Source: Carex sylvatica (Eukaryota; Streptophyta; Magnoliopsida; Poales; Cyperaceae). Taken from it: DNA of 31,825 nt. Shown piece by piece: positions 1 through 10,478 of this stretch. Position numbers and translations under genes: made by a program. How positions within the stretch are numbered: position 1 is the stretch's first letter; every line of letters starts with the position of its first letter. Below the pieces are notes generated by a model, which searched no databases, was not told the DNA's origin, and saw only the letters and a list, made by a program, of their open reading frames with translations. The stretch covers positions 1 to 31,825 of the forward strand of contig CAXKVR010000288.1 in assembly GCA_964058845.1 (NCBI GenBank). The letters run 5' to 3'.

Positions 1-483
1 GACATCATACAGTGTCATATAAAAAATATCATAGAATATGTTAAGTACAAATACTTGACATATGAACTATTTACACTAGCATGATGAGGTATAAATACTT
101 GCTGGACGAGGTATGAATATTTGCACATAGTCTACAACATACATATATGCACATCAATGTGCATGTGTGAATACTTTTCATATTACATATTAATACAATC
201 AAGTGTCAAACAAAGTCATTTGTAAAAATAAATATTAAATTAAGATACTTTATAACGTAAAAATTCATACTTCAGTTATCAATATGAATATTTTTCTCAT
301 TAACTATCAATATGTTTAAGAACCAAATAAATTAACTGATTTATGTTACTTTATTACATAACAATTCATATTTCAATGAGTAAGTATGAATATTTCCGAT
401 TGTAGATATTAATATTTTTGCTAAAAGCATGGGTGATTGTGTGGTGGTTATGCATATTTTTTTGTGCTTGTGGTCCCTATAGC
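1..483. repeat. Degenerate repeat region with TATGAATACTTG motifs (left part)
   Basis: No gene seen. The DNA is AT-rich and carries variants of a near-palindromic motif, AAGTATGAATACTTG, whose halves AAGTAT and ATACTT are complementary; examples lie near 46, 91, 109 and 165. The first ~140 bases resemble 1543-1700 (both contain GACRTCATC..AGTGT..ATAT, then ATATGTTA, an ACTATTTA stretch and the motif series), so they are direct repeat copies. The stretches near 255 and 350 also resemble each other and 1485-1520. The unit was later split by the hAT element at 484. It is probably an old transposon relic of unknown class. Confidence 0.5.
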
Positions 484-1346
484 TAGGGCTGCAAACCAAC
501 CGAACTGAATTGAATCGGATCTAGTTCAAATTTGAATTCAAAATTATTTTGAACCAAACCCAGTTCGAAATTGAAATAGATTTCCCACCTAACAAGCCAA
601 TTCGAATTTGGTTCGATATAATTCAAATTAGTTAGATTTGATTCGAAATTAGTTCGAAATTAAAAACAACTCAGTTAAATTTAAATTATTTAATTTATTA
701 ACAAAAATATCCGAATTCAGATCCAAACAAATTTAAATTAAAACTCATGCTCATGAATCCAAACCCATTATTTGAGTTCGGATCCAAAAAATATTTAAAT
801 CCATGCCGAAATCAAACCCATCATTACATAGTCCAAACCCATTATTTGAGTCTGAAAGTGTAGGTGACTAAAACAGCTTCTTTTCCTCTTCTTTTATAGG
901 CACTCTAGCGCCTTCTGAGTATTCTTTCATAGATGTAGGACTAATAAGTCCGGTTTTTAAAACCGCGCCTCTGTGTGTTCTGAGTATTCTGCTGAGTTTT
1001 GGGCCTCCGTTTTGGGCTTTACTCTGAAAGGCAGTAAACTCCGAACTGAAGGCGACGTGTCGAGTTGGCAGTGGCTTTGGCAGGAAAATCCACGTGGCTT
1101 ACTTGAGATCATGTGGTTCTGGTGTGGTGTGTTCGTCCGTGACTCCTCACTAACATTTGGGAGCGGAACATTTCCAACCAAAAACAATTTTGAACCGAAC
1201 CGATTCGAACCTGTCTTGGTTCGAATTCGAATTGAATTAATTTTGAATCGAACTGGTTTGAATTAATTTCGAATCGAAATTTTTTCGAAATTTTTCAAAT
1301 TGAGCTCGAATCGAATCACGAATCTCAAATTTTTTGTGCACCCCTA
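484..1346. mobile_element. Non-autonomous hAT-type element, 863 bp
   Basis: The element starts TAGGGCTGCAAA and ends TTTGTGCACCCCTA. These are inverted with small differences and have the form common at hAT ends. It is flanked by a perfect 8-bp duplication CCTATAGC (476-483 and 1347-1354), the size hAT transposases make. The outer ~350 and ~150 bases are rich in TTCGAA/GAATTC-type words, while 840-1190 is GC-richer. Short open frames there (for example 973-1266) match nothing I recognise and no transposase is present. It interrupts the older repeat region on either side. Confidence 0.85.
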
Positions 1347-2136
1347 CCTATAGCTGTCGCTTTTCCCCGTGTTGTTTCTGTTTCTGTCGCTTTCGAGCAA
1401 CATTTGTGGTCCCCCATATAGATAGTGTCCCTGCCATATAATTAATGCTTGTAGCACATTTGGCAGCTTCTCAGGAATATTTTACAACATAAAGGTTCAC
1501 ACTTCAATATGCAAGTATGAATACTTGATATTTATATTTCAGACGTCATCAAGTGTTATATGAAAAAAATTAATAAAATATGTTAGGTATAATGACTTCA
1601 GACATTAACTATTTATACTTACATTATAAGGTATTAATACTTGCACGATAAGGTATGAATACTTGTTCCCCGAGATATGAAGACTTACACAACAATATAT
1701 TATCGACGAGAGGTATGAATACTTGCGCGATAAACAACCTGAAAGTATGTTATCATGAATCTCATTTGAAAGAGAAAATTGCGTAGAAGACGTTCATGAT
1801 TTTTTGTTTGTAAATTTCATCACAAATCATCAGAAATATTGGCGAGATTGAACGGAGAAAAAAGAATCTACCTTTAAAAACATGTAAAAGATGAGTGTGT
1901 GATGTGTCCATATTTTTTTTCCCAAAATACTTGTTATCTTAGGTATGAATACTTGATATATTATATATTAACACTTGCGCACATAAGTATTCATACTTGT
2001 GTGCGTCAGTTGTAAAATCTATCAAATAGTAGGTGGTCCCTCAAGTAATTAATGATGTTCAGTTAATGAATGATTCCTACAGTAGTTATTGACTGGGGGA
2101 TGAATAGGAAAAATTAAATGGGGGATAGTTAGTCGA
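1347..2136. repeat. Degenerate repeat region with TATGAATACTTG motifs (right part)
   Basis: Continuation of the repeat region split by the hAT element. The near-palindrome recurs near 1513, 1632, 1652, 1674, 1710 and 1941, with an inverted version (AAGTATTCATACTTG) near 1985. Bases 1543-1700 repeat 1-140. Bases 1756-1870 (CTCATTTGAAAGAGAAAATT and following) are a third copy of sequence found in both arms of the 2137-3080 inverted repeat. No gene seen. Confidence 0.5.
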
Positions 2137-3080
2137 TCCAGTTATGTTTATAACATTTTAAAATATTACTCGCAAGCATGTAAACATCTATCTGAAAGCA
2201 TTTTTAGATAGTTTTAACTCTCAACTATTTTTGTCTTCAAGCCAAAAAATGAAAGATTCTTTTCACCCACTCTTTTTTATTTTTTCTGTGATCATTCTAA
2301 TTTATTTTTCCGATGATCCGTGATAAATTTTACGAATCTAAAAACACGAATATTTTTTATTCGATTTTATCTTTCAAATAAGATCCATGAAGAAATACTT
2401 TTGAGTAATTTTGAAGTCATTTATTTTGTTTAAGTAAAACTCATGAACACTTTAAATTTCAAAGATTTTAAATCTAAGTCTACAACCATTAAAAAATTTA
2501 ATGCTTTGTACATGAGGTTTATATGCTTTGTACATGATCTTTGTAAATGCAGTGTAATTGTTGAGATTTGTATGCTTTGAAGTGTTATTGTTGAGATTTA
2601 AATTCTTTATACATAAGGTTTATACGCTTTATTTTAGAGATTTAAAGTGTTATTAATGAGGTTTATATTCTTGTACATGAGGTTTATACGAAAGATTTGA
2701 AGGCTTGTAACAGAGGTTTAAATTATTTTGAAGAAAAATAAAAAAATTGAAAGTCACAGAGATTTAAAGTGGTAATAAAAATTACGACACAAATATAACT
2801 CGAAAGTTATTCTTCATGGTTCTCATTTGAAAGAGAAAATTGGATAAAAAAACGTTCGTATTTTTAGATTCGCAAAATTTATCACGGATCGTTGAAAAAA
2901 TGGACGAGAATGATCAAAGAAAAAATAAAAATAAAAAGTGGGTGAAATGAATCTTTTCGTTTTTGGCTTAAAAACAAAAGTAGTTAGGAGTTAACTATAC
3001 AGATTTAGAATTTTAATGCTTGTAGATAGAGGTTTAAATTATTGCGAGTTGCATTGTAAAATGTTATAAACTGAGCTTTA
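2137..3080. repeat. Long inverted repeat, ~270-bp arms
   Basis: The left arm, about 2137-2410, reads as the complement of the right arm, about 2800-3080. Matching landmarks are GTTTATAACATTTTA against TAAAATGTTATAAACTG, AGTTTTAACTC against GAGTTAACT, and the CTTTCAAATAAGATCCATGAAGAA block against TTCTTCATGGTTCTCATTTGAAAG. Identity is perhaps 75-80% by eye. The ~390-bp spacer holds degenerate tandem words such as GTACATGAGGTTTATA and GAGATTTAAAGTGTTATT. This is foldback-transposon architecture; no clear target duplication was found, so the class is open. Confidence 0.7.
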
Positions 3081-3194
3081 AATGTTTGGATATTGGTGCT
3101 GGAATTGAAAATTAGATAATATTGAAAGTTTTTTCTGTTAAACTACTTGGGGGACTCGTTTGGAGATTTTGTTTTGGGTAAAATTATCAGGCTC

Positions 3195-3517
3195 CTTTTT
3201 ATAAACCATAATTAGATTAAAAAAAAAATTTATGAAACCAACATGACTATTTTTTTTACAAAAACTATAAAAATTGAAACGCCATTTTGATCTTGAATTT
3301 TTTTTTTTTTTGGGGGGACAAAAATGACAATTCGATCCTAGGTATTTTTATAATTTTTCAACGTAATTTTTTCTCTAAATATGTGAAAACGGCTAAGACC
3401 GAAATGGAAATTCGGTTTCAAGAAAAAAAATGAACCGAAATATTTTGGTTCTTATAATTTTTGTAAAAAAAAAAAGTGGTTTCATAAAAAAAAATTCTAA
3501 TTATGGTTTATAAAAAG
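3195..3517. mobile_element. MITE-like inverted repeat, 323 bp
   Basis: The left end CTTTTTATAAACCATAATTA is the complement of the right end TAATTATGGTTTATAAAAAG, and the match continues inward for ~80 bases (TTTATGAAACCA against TGGTTTCATAAA). The interior holds a T12G6 run and GACCGAAA/TTCGGT words. Related TTAATTATGGTTTATMAAA ends recur at 8500-8516 and 8868-8889, so this is a small family in the window. No target duplication was identified. It contains no credible ORF. Confidence 0.65.
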
Positions 3518-3921
3518 AAATTCCATGTCCTTCGTCAATCTTTTTGGATCAGAGGAAAAGGTGAATAACTTTGAATAGAATTTTCCTTCGTTCCTGGTTG
3601 TACAACGCCATCATTTATCCCCTGGTACCGGGGCCCACTGTTCCCTCTCGTACCAGTACTGGTTTTATCGGCATCTATATCTCCATCCTTGCATTATTCT
3701 TACAACCCGAGTCTTCGTTTCTTTTGCTTTTGTTTGTTGGTATCTATTTGGTTTCTGTCAGCTTGGTTTCAATTCGTCAGTGCAGAATTGAATGGCACCT
3801 TGGATTCTCATTTCTCAGTTCTCACACACTCCAATCCATTCATCACTAATGCATGATAATCTAAAAGTTACATTGGCTTTTTCTAATGCTTAATCAATTC
3901 ATATCACGGCACCATCTGAGG
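3518..3921. other. Intergenic stretch, no gene recognised
   Basis: A 92-codon open frame (3571-3849, +) is present, but its translation is hydrophobic low-complexity sequence (ILALFLQ, LLLLFVG) with no match to any family I know. It lacks convincing splice or promoter context. The mirror words GGTACCGGGGCCC and GTACCAGTACTGG lie here. I treat the frame as chance. Confidence 0.4.
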
Positions 3922-4063
3922 TACCTCACCTTTGAGTTTGAATCTGGTCTTTGTTTGTTATGTATTTGCATGAATCATAAAGGGGCATGTATTTTATAGG
4001 CTTTGACCAAATTGATCCGGATTTTGATCAAACGATCAAGATTCAAACTCAAACGATGAGGTA
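3922..4063. repeat. Small inverted repeat (MITE-like), 142 bp
   Basis: TACCTCACCTTTGAGTTTG at 3922 and the sequence ending CAAACGATGAGGTA at 4063 are complementary over ~24 bases with one mismatch and one gap. Weaker pairing continues inward (GGTCTTTG against CAAACGATC). The size and form fit a miniature transposon, but no target duplication is clear. Confidence 0.5.
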
Positions 4064-4862
4064 ATGCATACAATAGATCCGGACTCCTTTGTCATGACTG
4101 TCAATCATTCAACAGGTAAACTGAAAAGGAAAACCTCATTCAAAAAATATTCAAAAAATAAAATAAAATCATTCAAAAGAAGTCTATACTGCCTAGTGCG
4201 CACTGGTACCACTGTGCCAGTACAGGACTTATCCTGGTACACGGTGCTCAACATTATTGAAGGTATAAAGTGTTGATAAACAAATTGTTGATGAAAAAAC
4301 AGCATGGTGTAAAGTGTCTTTTCTTGACAGATTGAAGGTGTGCATGGGTGGAGGTGGACAACCATGACAGCTCATGTCAAATTAATCCAAACCTGATATA
4401 TAATTAAAATGAATTTATTATTCATACTTTCATTTTTTTTATTTTCAGTAACAACAATTTCTAGTTTAAATAACAACATAAAATTAACCGCAATATGTGA
4501 TCAATATATATATGCACATAAGAAATTTTCTTGATCATTTTAATTTTTATTTTGACCTAATTCAAAAGCTTACCAGTTTGTTAAAATTTAACACTTCAAA
4601 TTTTCAATTTGCTTTATGAAAAATTAAATGACTTTCAAATTAGTTCAAAATAGATATATAATACTTGCTTAAATGATTGAAAGTACATTTCTAATATTAA
4701 TATATTTTTTTAATAACATTAAGGATGCTAAATAAATATAACAACAGAATATATAAAGAGGGGGTGATCATTTGACAATCTTGACGATCTTTAAAAATAA
4801 AATTTAATTTAAATATAACATTTATAGACATAATCTATATTATTCACATATCGTGTCTATAT
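4064..4862. other. AT-rich intergenic DNA, no gene recognised
   Basis: Two overlapping opposite-strand frames (4064-4276 + and 4105-4365 -) exist only because stops are sparse in a short GC-richer patch; neither shows a domain. Short pairings such as CTGGTACCACTGTGCCAG near 4203 could form small hairpins. The remainder is AT-rich sequence without recognisable content. Confidence 0.4.
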
Positions 4863-4875
4863 AAATTCATGATAT

Positions 4876-5007
4876 ATTTTTTTTTTTTAGAATTGTCCGT
4901 AGGCCTCACACACACACACAATTTTTCCTGTCTTTGACAGGGATCGAACTCACTTCTCTTGTGGAAGAGTGGGGTATCTTACCAAGCTGCTATAAGCAGC
5001 GGTGACT
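4876..5007 (-). mobile_element. tRNA-derived SINE
   Basis: Read on the minus strand, the element opens with a box-A-like TAGCAGCTTGGTAAGA. About 40 bases later comes a box-B-like GAGTTCGATCC, then a short unique body with a (TG)n/(CA)n run, and it ends in a poly(A) tail (the T12 run at 4877-4888 on +). These are the internal RNA polymerase III promoter and tail of a plant SINE. Imperfect direct repeats flank it (AAATTCATGATAT at 4863-4875, AAATTGACGATAT at 5008-5020), consistent with an aged target duplication. There is no coding capacity; it would have relied on a LINE for movement. Confidence 0.75.
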
Positions 5008-5020
5008 AAATTGACGATAT

Positions 5021-6200
5021 TTGATATATGTTTTATTGTATATCAAGTGACTTCAAATTTTTGTATTTAAATTTAACGGTATTTGATGAAACATTAAACA
5101 ATACCTTAATCATATGAAATTTAATTGTTAGACTATATGTCCAATAATAGACCTATAAATTTACTTTTAAATTTTTTTTTTTTTTTTAAGAAAAATCATT
5201 GTCAAAATTGTTGAAATAAGTGAAGTGATACCTAAACTACTAATTTATAGTAAATAAGTAAATGAATGGATAAAATAAATGAAGAATAAAAATCTCTCCA
5301 ATTTTTGTTCGACACCCATTAATGCTCATTGCCAAATCTGATTAATTATATGATGTAATCTTTTGGTTTTGTTTTATTGTAAGCAAAACAAAAAGCAAAA
5401 ATATATCAGAATAGAACAAAAAGCAATCGAGTAATAAGAGAACAAAGGAAAAAAACAATTAGAAAATGAAGATTATATGGCCATGCAAAATCAATGAGAA
5501 GGACCACACATGAAACAGCCAAAATCTCTGACATATTCTGTATATATAAGTTACGTACTGATATATGTGCTCTTCTAATCATGAAATATTGTTTTTATAT
5601 GTTCTGAGCACCGCAAGTCGGACACAGTTCTTTAATTTTTTTATTTTAGAAATTAAAATTAAAATTATCAGAAATAAAATTAATTGTTTTTTTAACCCAC
5701 TGGTATCTACTAAAAGCAGATCAATAGTTCAGTTCTAGTATTTTTTTTTTTTTTTTAAATTGTGGTACAACTCGTCACAAAAAAAAAAAAATTAATTATT
5801 GGGAACGAATTATTGATTTGATCACAATAGGCTTTGAAAACTACGAGTCTCTCTCCTCTTAATTTTTCTATTAGATATCAGTGGGACTGAACTATTAGTT
5901 CGGTTTCATTTATTTTTCAAAAAGAAAAAAAAAATTATTTATGACAAATTACTTTTCTTATTTCTAACAATAGAAAAATTACCCCACTTTGCTGGTGGTT
6001 AATTTTGAAGAGATGCACATTTACAAAGCTATTGGAGAAAAGAGACTTTTGTCAATTTTTATTGGATTCGTATCCTCTCAGATATTGTAGAGGATTACCC
6101 TCAATTTACGGTTTGAGATTCAATCTCAATCCGTTTGGAATTCAGACTATAATAGGGCCCATTATTATTGGGCTTTGAGATTCATGTCAGACTTCGACTT
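5021..6200. other. AT-rich intergenic DNA with fragmentary inverted words
   Basis: No gene is visible. Within 5690-5910, pieces such as CCCACTGGTATCT and AGATATCAGTGGG, and two copies of AATAGTTC/GAACTATT, suggest a decayed foldback element around a T14 and an A13 run. Nothing else is interpretable. Confidence 0.35.
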
Positions 6201-6379
6201 GGGTCCGATGGCCATTGACCCAAAGTGGTTTCAATGAGTTCGTTCACCATCGGATCTGCATTAAGATTCGTGCACACAAATTTTAAAGCATACACAAAAG
6301 TGCGGACGCAAATTCTAAAATAGATCCGATAGTGAACGAACCCATTAGAACCACTTTGAGTTAAATGGCCATCGAACCC
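6201..6379. repeat. Hairpin-forming inverted repeat, 179 bp
   Basis: The arms at 6201-6279 and 6301-6379 are complementary over ~79 bases with roughly 15 mismatches. Landmarks are GGTCCGATGGCCATT against AATGGCCATCGAACC, CCAAAGTGG against CCACTTTGAG, and GAGTTCGTTCACCATCGGAT against ATCCGATAGTGAACGAACCC. The loop is only ~21 bases. A transcript would fold into a long stem. This is most simply a MITE; no target duplication was confirmed. Confidence 0.7.
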
Positions 6380-6588
6380 CGGCTATTCTCTTCATGCCAA
6401 GTTAAAAAGAACAGTCCATATCTAGTAATTGTACCTAGAGAGGATGTAAATTCGCTTTCACTTGGTGTCTGACTCGGCTATTGAAAAATTCTCTACTCAA
6501 AATTCAAAAACTTGTTACATTGAGCCTAGAATGGAATGAGAAAGCCAGTTCCGAATTTCATAATTTGTTTAAATAGTGATTTTTCGAT
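6380..6588. other. Intergenic spacer, no feature recognised
   Basis: Unique-looking sequence between the hairpin and the next hAT element. No coding frame or repeat is seen. Confidence 0.35.
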
Positions 6589-6596
6589 CTGCCAAG

Positions 6597-6742
6597 CTGG
6601 GGCGGAATCAAGGGGTGCGAGCAGGGACCAGGCACCCCCCATAAGATCTGATTTTCTTACTAGAGCTGCTGTGCACTAAAGAAGCAGTGTTTATGTGGCA
6701 CTCCCAAACTTATCAAATGAAGGCCTCCTGGTTCCGCCTCTG
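6597..6742. mobile_element. Miniature hAT element, 146 bp
   Basis: The left end CTGGGGCGGAATCAAGGGG and the complement of the right end, CAGAGGCGGAACCAGGAGG, match at most positions and have the GGCGGAACCAGG form seen at many plant hAT ends. A perfect 8-bp duplication CTGCCAAG flanks it (6589-6596 and 6743-6750). There is no coding capacity. Confidence 0.85.
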
Positions 6743-6750
6743 CTGCCAAG

Positions 6751-7199
6751 GTATGATGTGCCTCTTTACTGTCATCTGTCACTAAAATGTTTGATTAACA
6801 TTTTAATCTGAATTAAAGTCTCTATGATCCTATCAGGTACCTCATCTGATCTGAATTTTTGTGGACCCAGTATTGTGTTTTGTCTAATTTACAAGCAGGT
6901 AGTGAAGAAACTTGAGAATAAGTTCAAAGAGTGAGAGGGAAGGAGCGAGACAGCAAGTGCCTCAGATAAGCGAGAAGGGTCTCTCTTAGTATATAAGAAA
7001 AAGCACTCCGAATTAAGAGACACAATTGTAGTTATATAAATATCTTTTCTTTATTGCTGATTACAACTTGGGCCGGATTCTAGAACTCGGTGTCTAGTTT
7101 TGGCCGGCCCAAAATCATCAAGGATCCAACGGCTTTTCAGGTCTTATTTTATTTTTCTTTTGCAAACGGATCTAAAGGTTTTTAATAAATTTCCAAAGG
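6751..7199. other. Intergenic DNA, no gene recognised
   Basis: A short inverted pair GGGCCGG/CCGGCCC around 7071-7111 brackets TCTAGAACTCGGTGTCTAG. No gene, RNA or complete element is seen. Confidence 0.35.
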
Positions 7200-7330
7200 C
7201 TTTTATTATTATTATATTACTATCTATTTAGGATTTGAGAATCAAGTCACCCAATAGTTTACAATGAAGGATTTTTTTTTTTTTCATTCGGATACGAACT
7301 CATAATCTTTTACATCATATGACAGAATTT
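7200..7330 (-). mobile_element. SINE-like retroposon fragment
   Basis: On the minus strand there is a box-B-like GAGTTCGTATCC followed by an A-rich tract (the T14 run at about 7271-7284 on +) and then TTGGGTGACTTGATTCTCAAA. The sequence at 22830-22955 on the + strand has the same order: GTCATGAGTTAAAAATTC, an A-run, then TTGAGTGACTTGATCCTCAA. Two dispersed copies with a pol III-type box suggest a SINE family. Box A is not convincing and no flanking duplication was found. Confidence 0.4.
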
Positions 7331-8350
7331 TTTGATAAATCATAATTAAAAAAATTATTTTTACTAATCTAATATGATTGCTTCTTTTTTTTAAAAACCA
7401 CAAAGACCGAAAGAAGCTTTCAGTCTCAAATTTTGCCTTTTCTCAAGACCGAGTGCTTCTCTCAGTCTCACCCCTTTCTTAAACTTTTTCCCTTTCTGTC
7501 GGTGCGGTGACTGTGTTGCTACTACCTGGGGCATTAGAAATGTTGAGTATTTTAAAAAAAAAAATAGATGGAATACAATATAATTTAATTTATTTTAAAA
7601 ACTGCAACAAATAATCCGAATCAATATTTTTCAGATCGAATTTTTCGCGGCTGTAAGAAAAATTAATATATTTCTTTATGTGTTAATACTTAGATTCTGA
7701 GTTATTGATACCGATTCAAAAGTCACTTCTAGGTAAATATAGAATGATTGATATTAAAAAAGAATTCTCAAAAAAAAAAAAAAATTAAGTTATATAATAT
7801 ATCTATATATAATATATGTATCATATATGTGTATTTATATCAAATTTAACTTCTGCTAGTAAATTAACAAATTTATATTGATACAAGGATCAAACTGCAA
7901 AAGTGATTACACCAGCATATAAAGCATTCAAAAAGACATAGAATTGACACAAATTTTAATTTATTTGGATTTTTCTACATTTATTTATGAATTCTCAAGG
8001 TTCAACTTTCGAAAAAACTTTAAACAGCTATAACTTTGGCTAGAAAAGTCGGATTTGAGCGTATGACCACTTTTTGAAAAGCCGAGGACGAGACGGATTC
8101 AAATTTTGTTCAGGGGAGAGTCCCCGAGCATCTGCGAGGCATCTAGAGCATCAAAATTTCAAAAAAACATCGTTTAGTGCCTCAAAAATTCAATTTAAGT
8201 TTTCGTTCAACAGTAAGCATACAACGATCGGTATTTGTTTATAAACGTCGTTTGGTTTTTTTTTTATAATATATGTATATGTATATATAATATAATAAAT
8301 GTATAAATATGTATATATAATATAATAAATGTATAAATATGTATATATAA

Positions 8351-8389
<39 letters not shown>

Positions 8390-8889
8390 TATAAAAAAAA
8401 TGAGTTTATAAAAAATATATATATATATCGGAGACCGAATGACTATTTTGGTCTTTGTGGTTTTTAAAAAATAAATAATCATGATGCTTTGCTAAATTAT
8501 TAATTATGGTTTATAAAAAAATCTCCTTCTAGTACATTTAATTTCTTAAAAAGTTGTATCTATTTTGAGAATTATTTTTTATTTATTAGAAAAACTGCAA
8601 CAAATAATCCGGATCAATAAAAAATTTTGGGTATTAATAAAAATTTTGGTAAAATGTCTCCACAAGACAGAATGGCCCATTCGGTCTTGCCATTCTCAGA
8701 TCTTCTGTGGTGCCGTCCACGGAAGAGTTTTAAAAACGGTGAGACCGAGTGCTTCTTTCAGTTTTGAGAAAAGGCAAAACTTGAGACCGAAAGTTTCTTT
8801 CGATCTTTGTGATTTTTCTAAAAAAAAAAAGCAATCATGCTGAATTAGTAAAAATAATTTTCTTAATTATGGTTTATCAAAAAAATTTC
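7325..8889. mobile_element. Decayed composite foldback element
   Basis: The outer arms, about 7325-7475 and 8742-8889, are inverted copies. TTTTTTGATAAATCATAATT pairs with AATTATGGTTTATCAAAAAA, and TTGCCTTTTCTCAAGACCGAGTGCTTC has its counterparts on the right. Inside, 7540-7760 and 8525-8625 resemble the two arms of the Mutator-like element at 13159-14647 (shared words include GATGGAATACAATATAATTT, CTGCAACAAATAATCC, CGCGGCTGTAAGAAAAATTA). A further partial end copy lies at 8450-8516. The interior also holds the TA-rich minisatellite. Several insertions seem merged here, so exact ends are uncertain. Confidence 0.55.
8264..8430. repeat. TA-rich minisatellite with 30-bp units
   Basis: Two perfect adjacent 30-bp units (8281-8310 and 8311-8340, each beginning GTATATATAATATAATAAAT) are followed by a partial third unit, and then by a (TA)n run up to about 8380 and further TATATA tracts. 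An open frame on the minus strand here (8264-8482) is translated repeat, not a gene. Confidence 0.85.
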
Positions 8890-9059
8890 AGATGACATGT
8901 TTCTTTTTCATTAAACCAAAGACTAATTTATTTATTTAATAATTATTCAATTCAACTCAAAATTAAATTAAATATTACAACTTAAGCTATACACATTAAA
9001 GGTTAACACCGACACTTAATACGTGATAAATTGTACTGATCAATTTGAGTGAATGCACA

Positions 9060-10115
9060 CCAAAAAAGCTCAGTGATCTTAACTCTAAAATTTATTGGAT
9101 CTGCTTTAAGCGGTGGATGTATACAGTTGGAACTGATCTACTTTACGTGTGATGTTTGTGCATGCTAACTTTTGAAAATTTTAAATTTATTTAGTACAAA
9201 GTCAAATGATAAAAATGAAAATTTATAAATTATTTTAATGCATTCATTTTAGGGGTGTAAACGGATACGGATAATCCGCTCCATATTCGCTCCATATATG
9301 GAGATTATCCGAATCCGGATTAAACGGATACGAATAATTTTTGCATATGATGAAAAGATGACAGATACAGATACGGATAATTTCATGAATGTAAATGAAT
9401 ATCCGTATCCGTATCCGTAATTATCCGAATTCGAAATTACTCCAACCAGCTTTGACTTTACTGCTCTGGATATAAGTTGTTATATATTATCCCATATTCA
9501 TTTCAGTCTTGGTTGTGGTATAAATGATAATGCGATATAGTTTTTAATTTAATCTCTTTTTCACTGGTGATGGTACTACAATAATACAATTTCATTTTCT
9601 TTTTATCTCAATTTCTTCACTCTCCGTTCTTTTCAATTCAAGACTTAAGCCCGTGAATGTAGTACGTTTTTAGTCTCTGCTAAATTAGTTTTAGTTATTG
9701 TTTCAAGACAACAAGTCATTCTTTTGTATCTTAAAGTGCATAACTCAATTATCCGATAATTATTCGTTTTATTTTCGTATTCGAATCTGTATCCGTAGAT
9801 TATCCGCTCTGTATCTGTATCCGTTTAAGGCGGATATGGTTTTAATTTTGATATTCGTTTACTATCCGTATCTGCTCATTGAAAGACGGATACGAATACC
9901 GTATTAGCATTATCCGCTCCGATTACACCCCCAATTCATTTTCATCATTTGTTGACCATTTAACTTTGTACCAAATGAATTCAAAAAAATTACAATTTTG
10001 CATGTACACGCATCGCTCGTGAAGTAGATCAGTTTTAACAATTTAAATTTATCGTTTGAAATAAATCTGATAGATTTTAGAATTAAACTTACGAAGTCCC
10101 CCTAATGAGCCTAGC
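9060..10115. mobile_element. MITE of the 11583 family, split by a hAT insertion
   Basis: Left segment ~9060-9249 and right segment ~9934-10115 are inverted relatives of each other. Each carries the series AACTCTAAAA..ATTGGATCT, GAACTGATCTACTT, GTGATGTTTGTGCATG and TTAGTACAAAGTCAAATG, or its complement. The same series occurs in both arms of the element at 11583-11971, so it is one family. The hAT element at 9250-9933 sits at its centre. Exact outer ends are not clear. Confidence 0.6.
9250..9933. mobile_element. Non-autonomous hAT element, 684 bp
   Basis: The ends are TAGGGGTGTAA and TTACACCCCCA. A perfect 8-bp duplication ATTCATTT flanks it (9242-9249 and 9934-9941). The subterminal regions are packed with GGATACGGATAATCCG-type words in both orientations, as expected for transposase-binding repeats of hAT elements. 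No transposase is encoded; the short frame 9698-9907 is read-through of these repeats. Confidence 0.9.
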
Positions 10116-10274
10116 ACGCGCCAACCTCACTCAGTTAATTTTAATTGAGAATAAAATTAATAACATTAAAATACATAATTATTTTATATATTATTGAAAT
10201 AATTAAATTAATAACCCAACAAGTTAATCAAAATGTTCTTTTTTCGTCTTTTGCACATAACCAATCTGCTTTTC

Positions 10275-10280
10275 TATAAA
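10275..10280 (+). promoter_or_regulatory. Candidate TATA box of an orphan first exon
   Basis: TCTATAAAG precedes a pyrimidine-rich leader (CCTCCTCTTTCTCTACC and following) and an ATG at 10442, the usual arrangement for a plant pol II promoter. The predicted start of transcription would be near 10305-10315. This is inferred from composition and spacing only. Confidence 0.4.
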
Positions 10281-10441
10281 GAAGTCTTCTCTCATTTGGC
10301 CTCCTCTTTCTCTACCTTCCCTTTCTCCCTCACAACAAAACCACTCTTAAAAAAACAAAACAGAAGAAAAAATATATAGAGAGAGAAAGCCAGCAAGACC
10401 TTTTCAATTCATTCAATTGTGTAGAACCTCTCTCTCTCCTA

Positions 10442-10478
10442 ATGGCTTCTGCATTGGAAAACAGAAGAACCTATCAAG
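10442..10478 (+). pseudogene. Orphan first coding exon (MASALENRRTYQ), rest of gene not found
   Basis: An ATG in good context (CCTAATGGCT) opens 12 codons, MASALENRRTYQ, and runs into a plausible donor CAAG|GTATTAAT, leaving one base of a split codon. Upstream are a TATA-like box, a CT-rich leader and A-rich leader sequence, and the downstream DNA is T-rich as plant introns are. I do not recognise the peptide. No second exon is visible downstream before the next transposons. It could be a gene broken by insertions, a gene with a very long intron, or a chance resemblance. Function is unknown. Confidence 0.35.

Noticed and set aside
957..1266. Overlapping frames of 76 and 97 codons on opposite strands
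   Set aside because: Both lie inside the hAT element at 484-1346, show no domain, and overlap each other.
3571..3849. 92-codon hydrophobic frame
   Set aside because: It could suggest a membrane protein, but hydrophobic runs arise readily from T-rich DNA and nothing supports expression.
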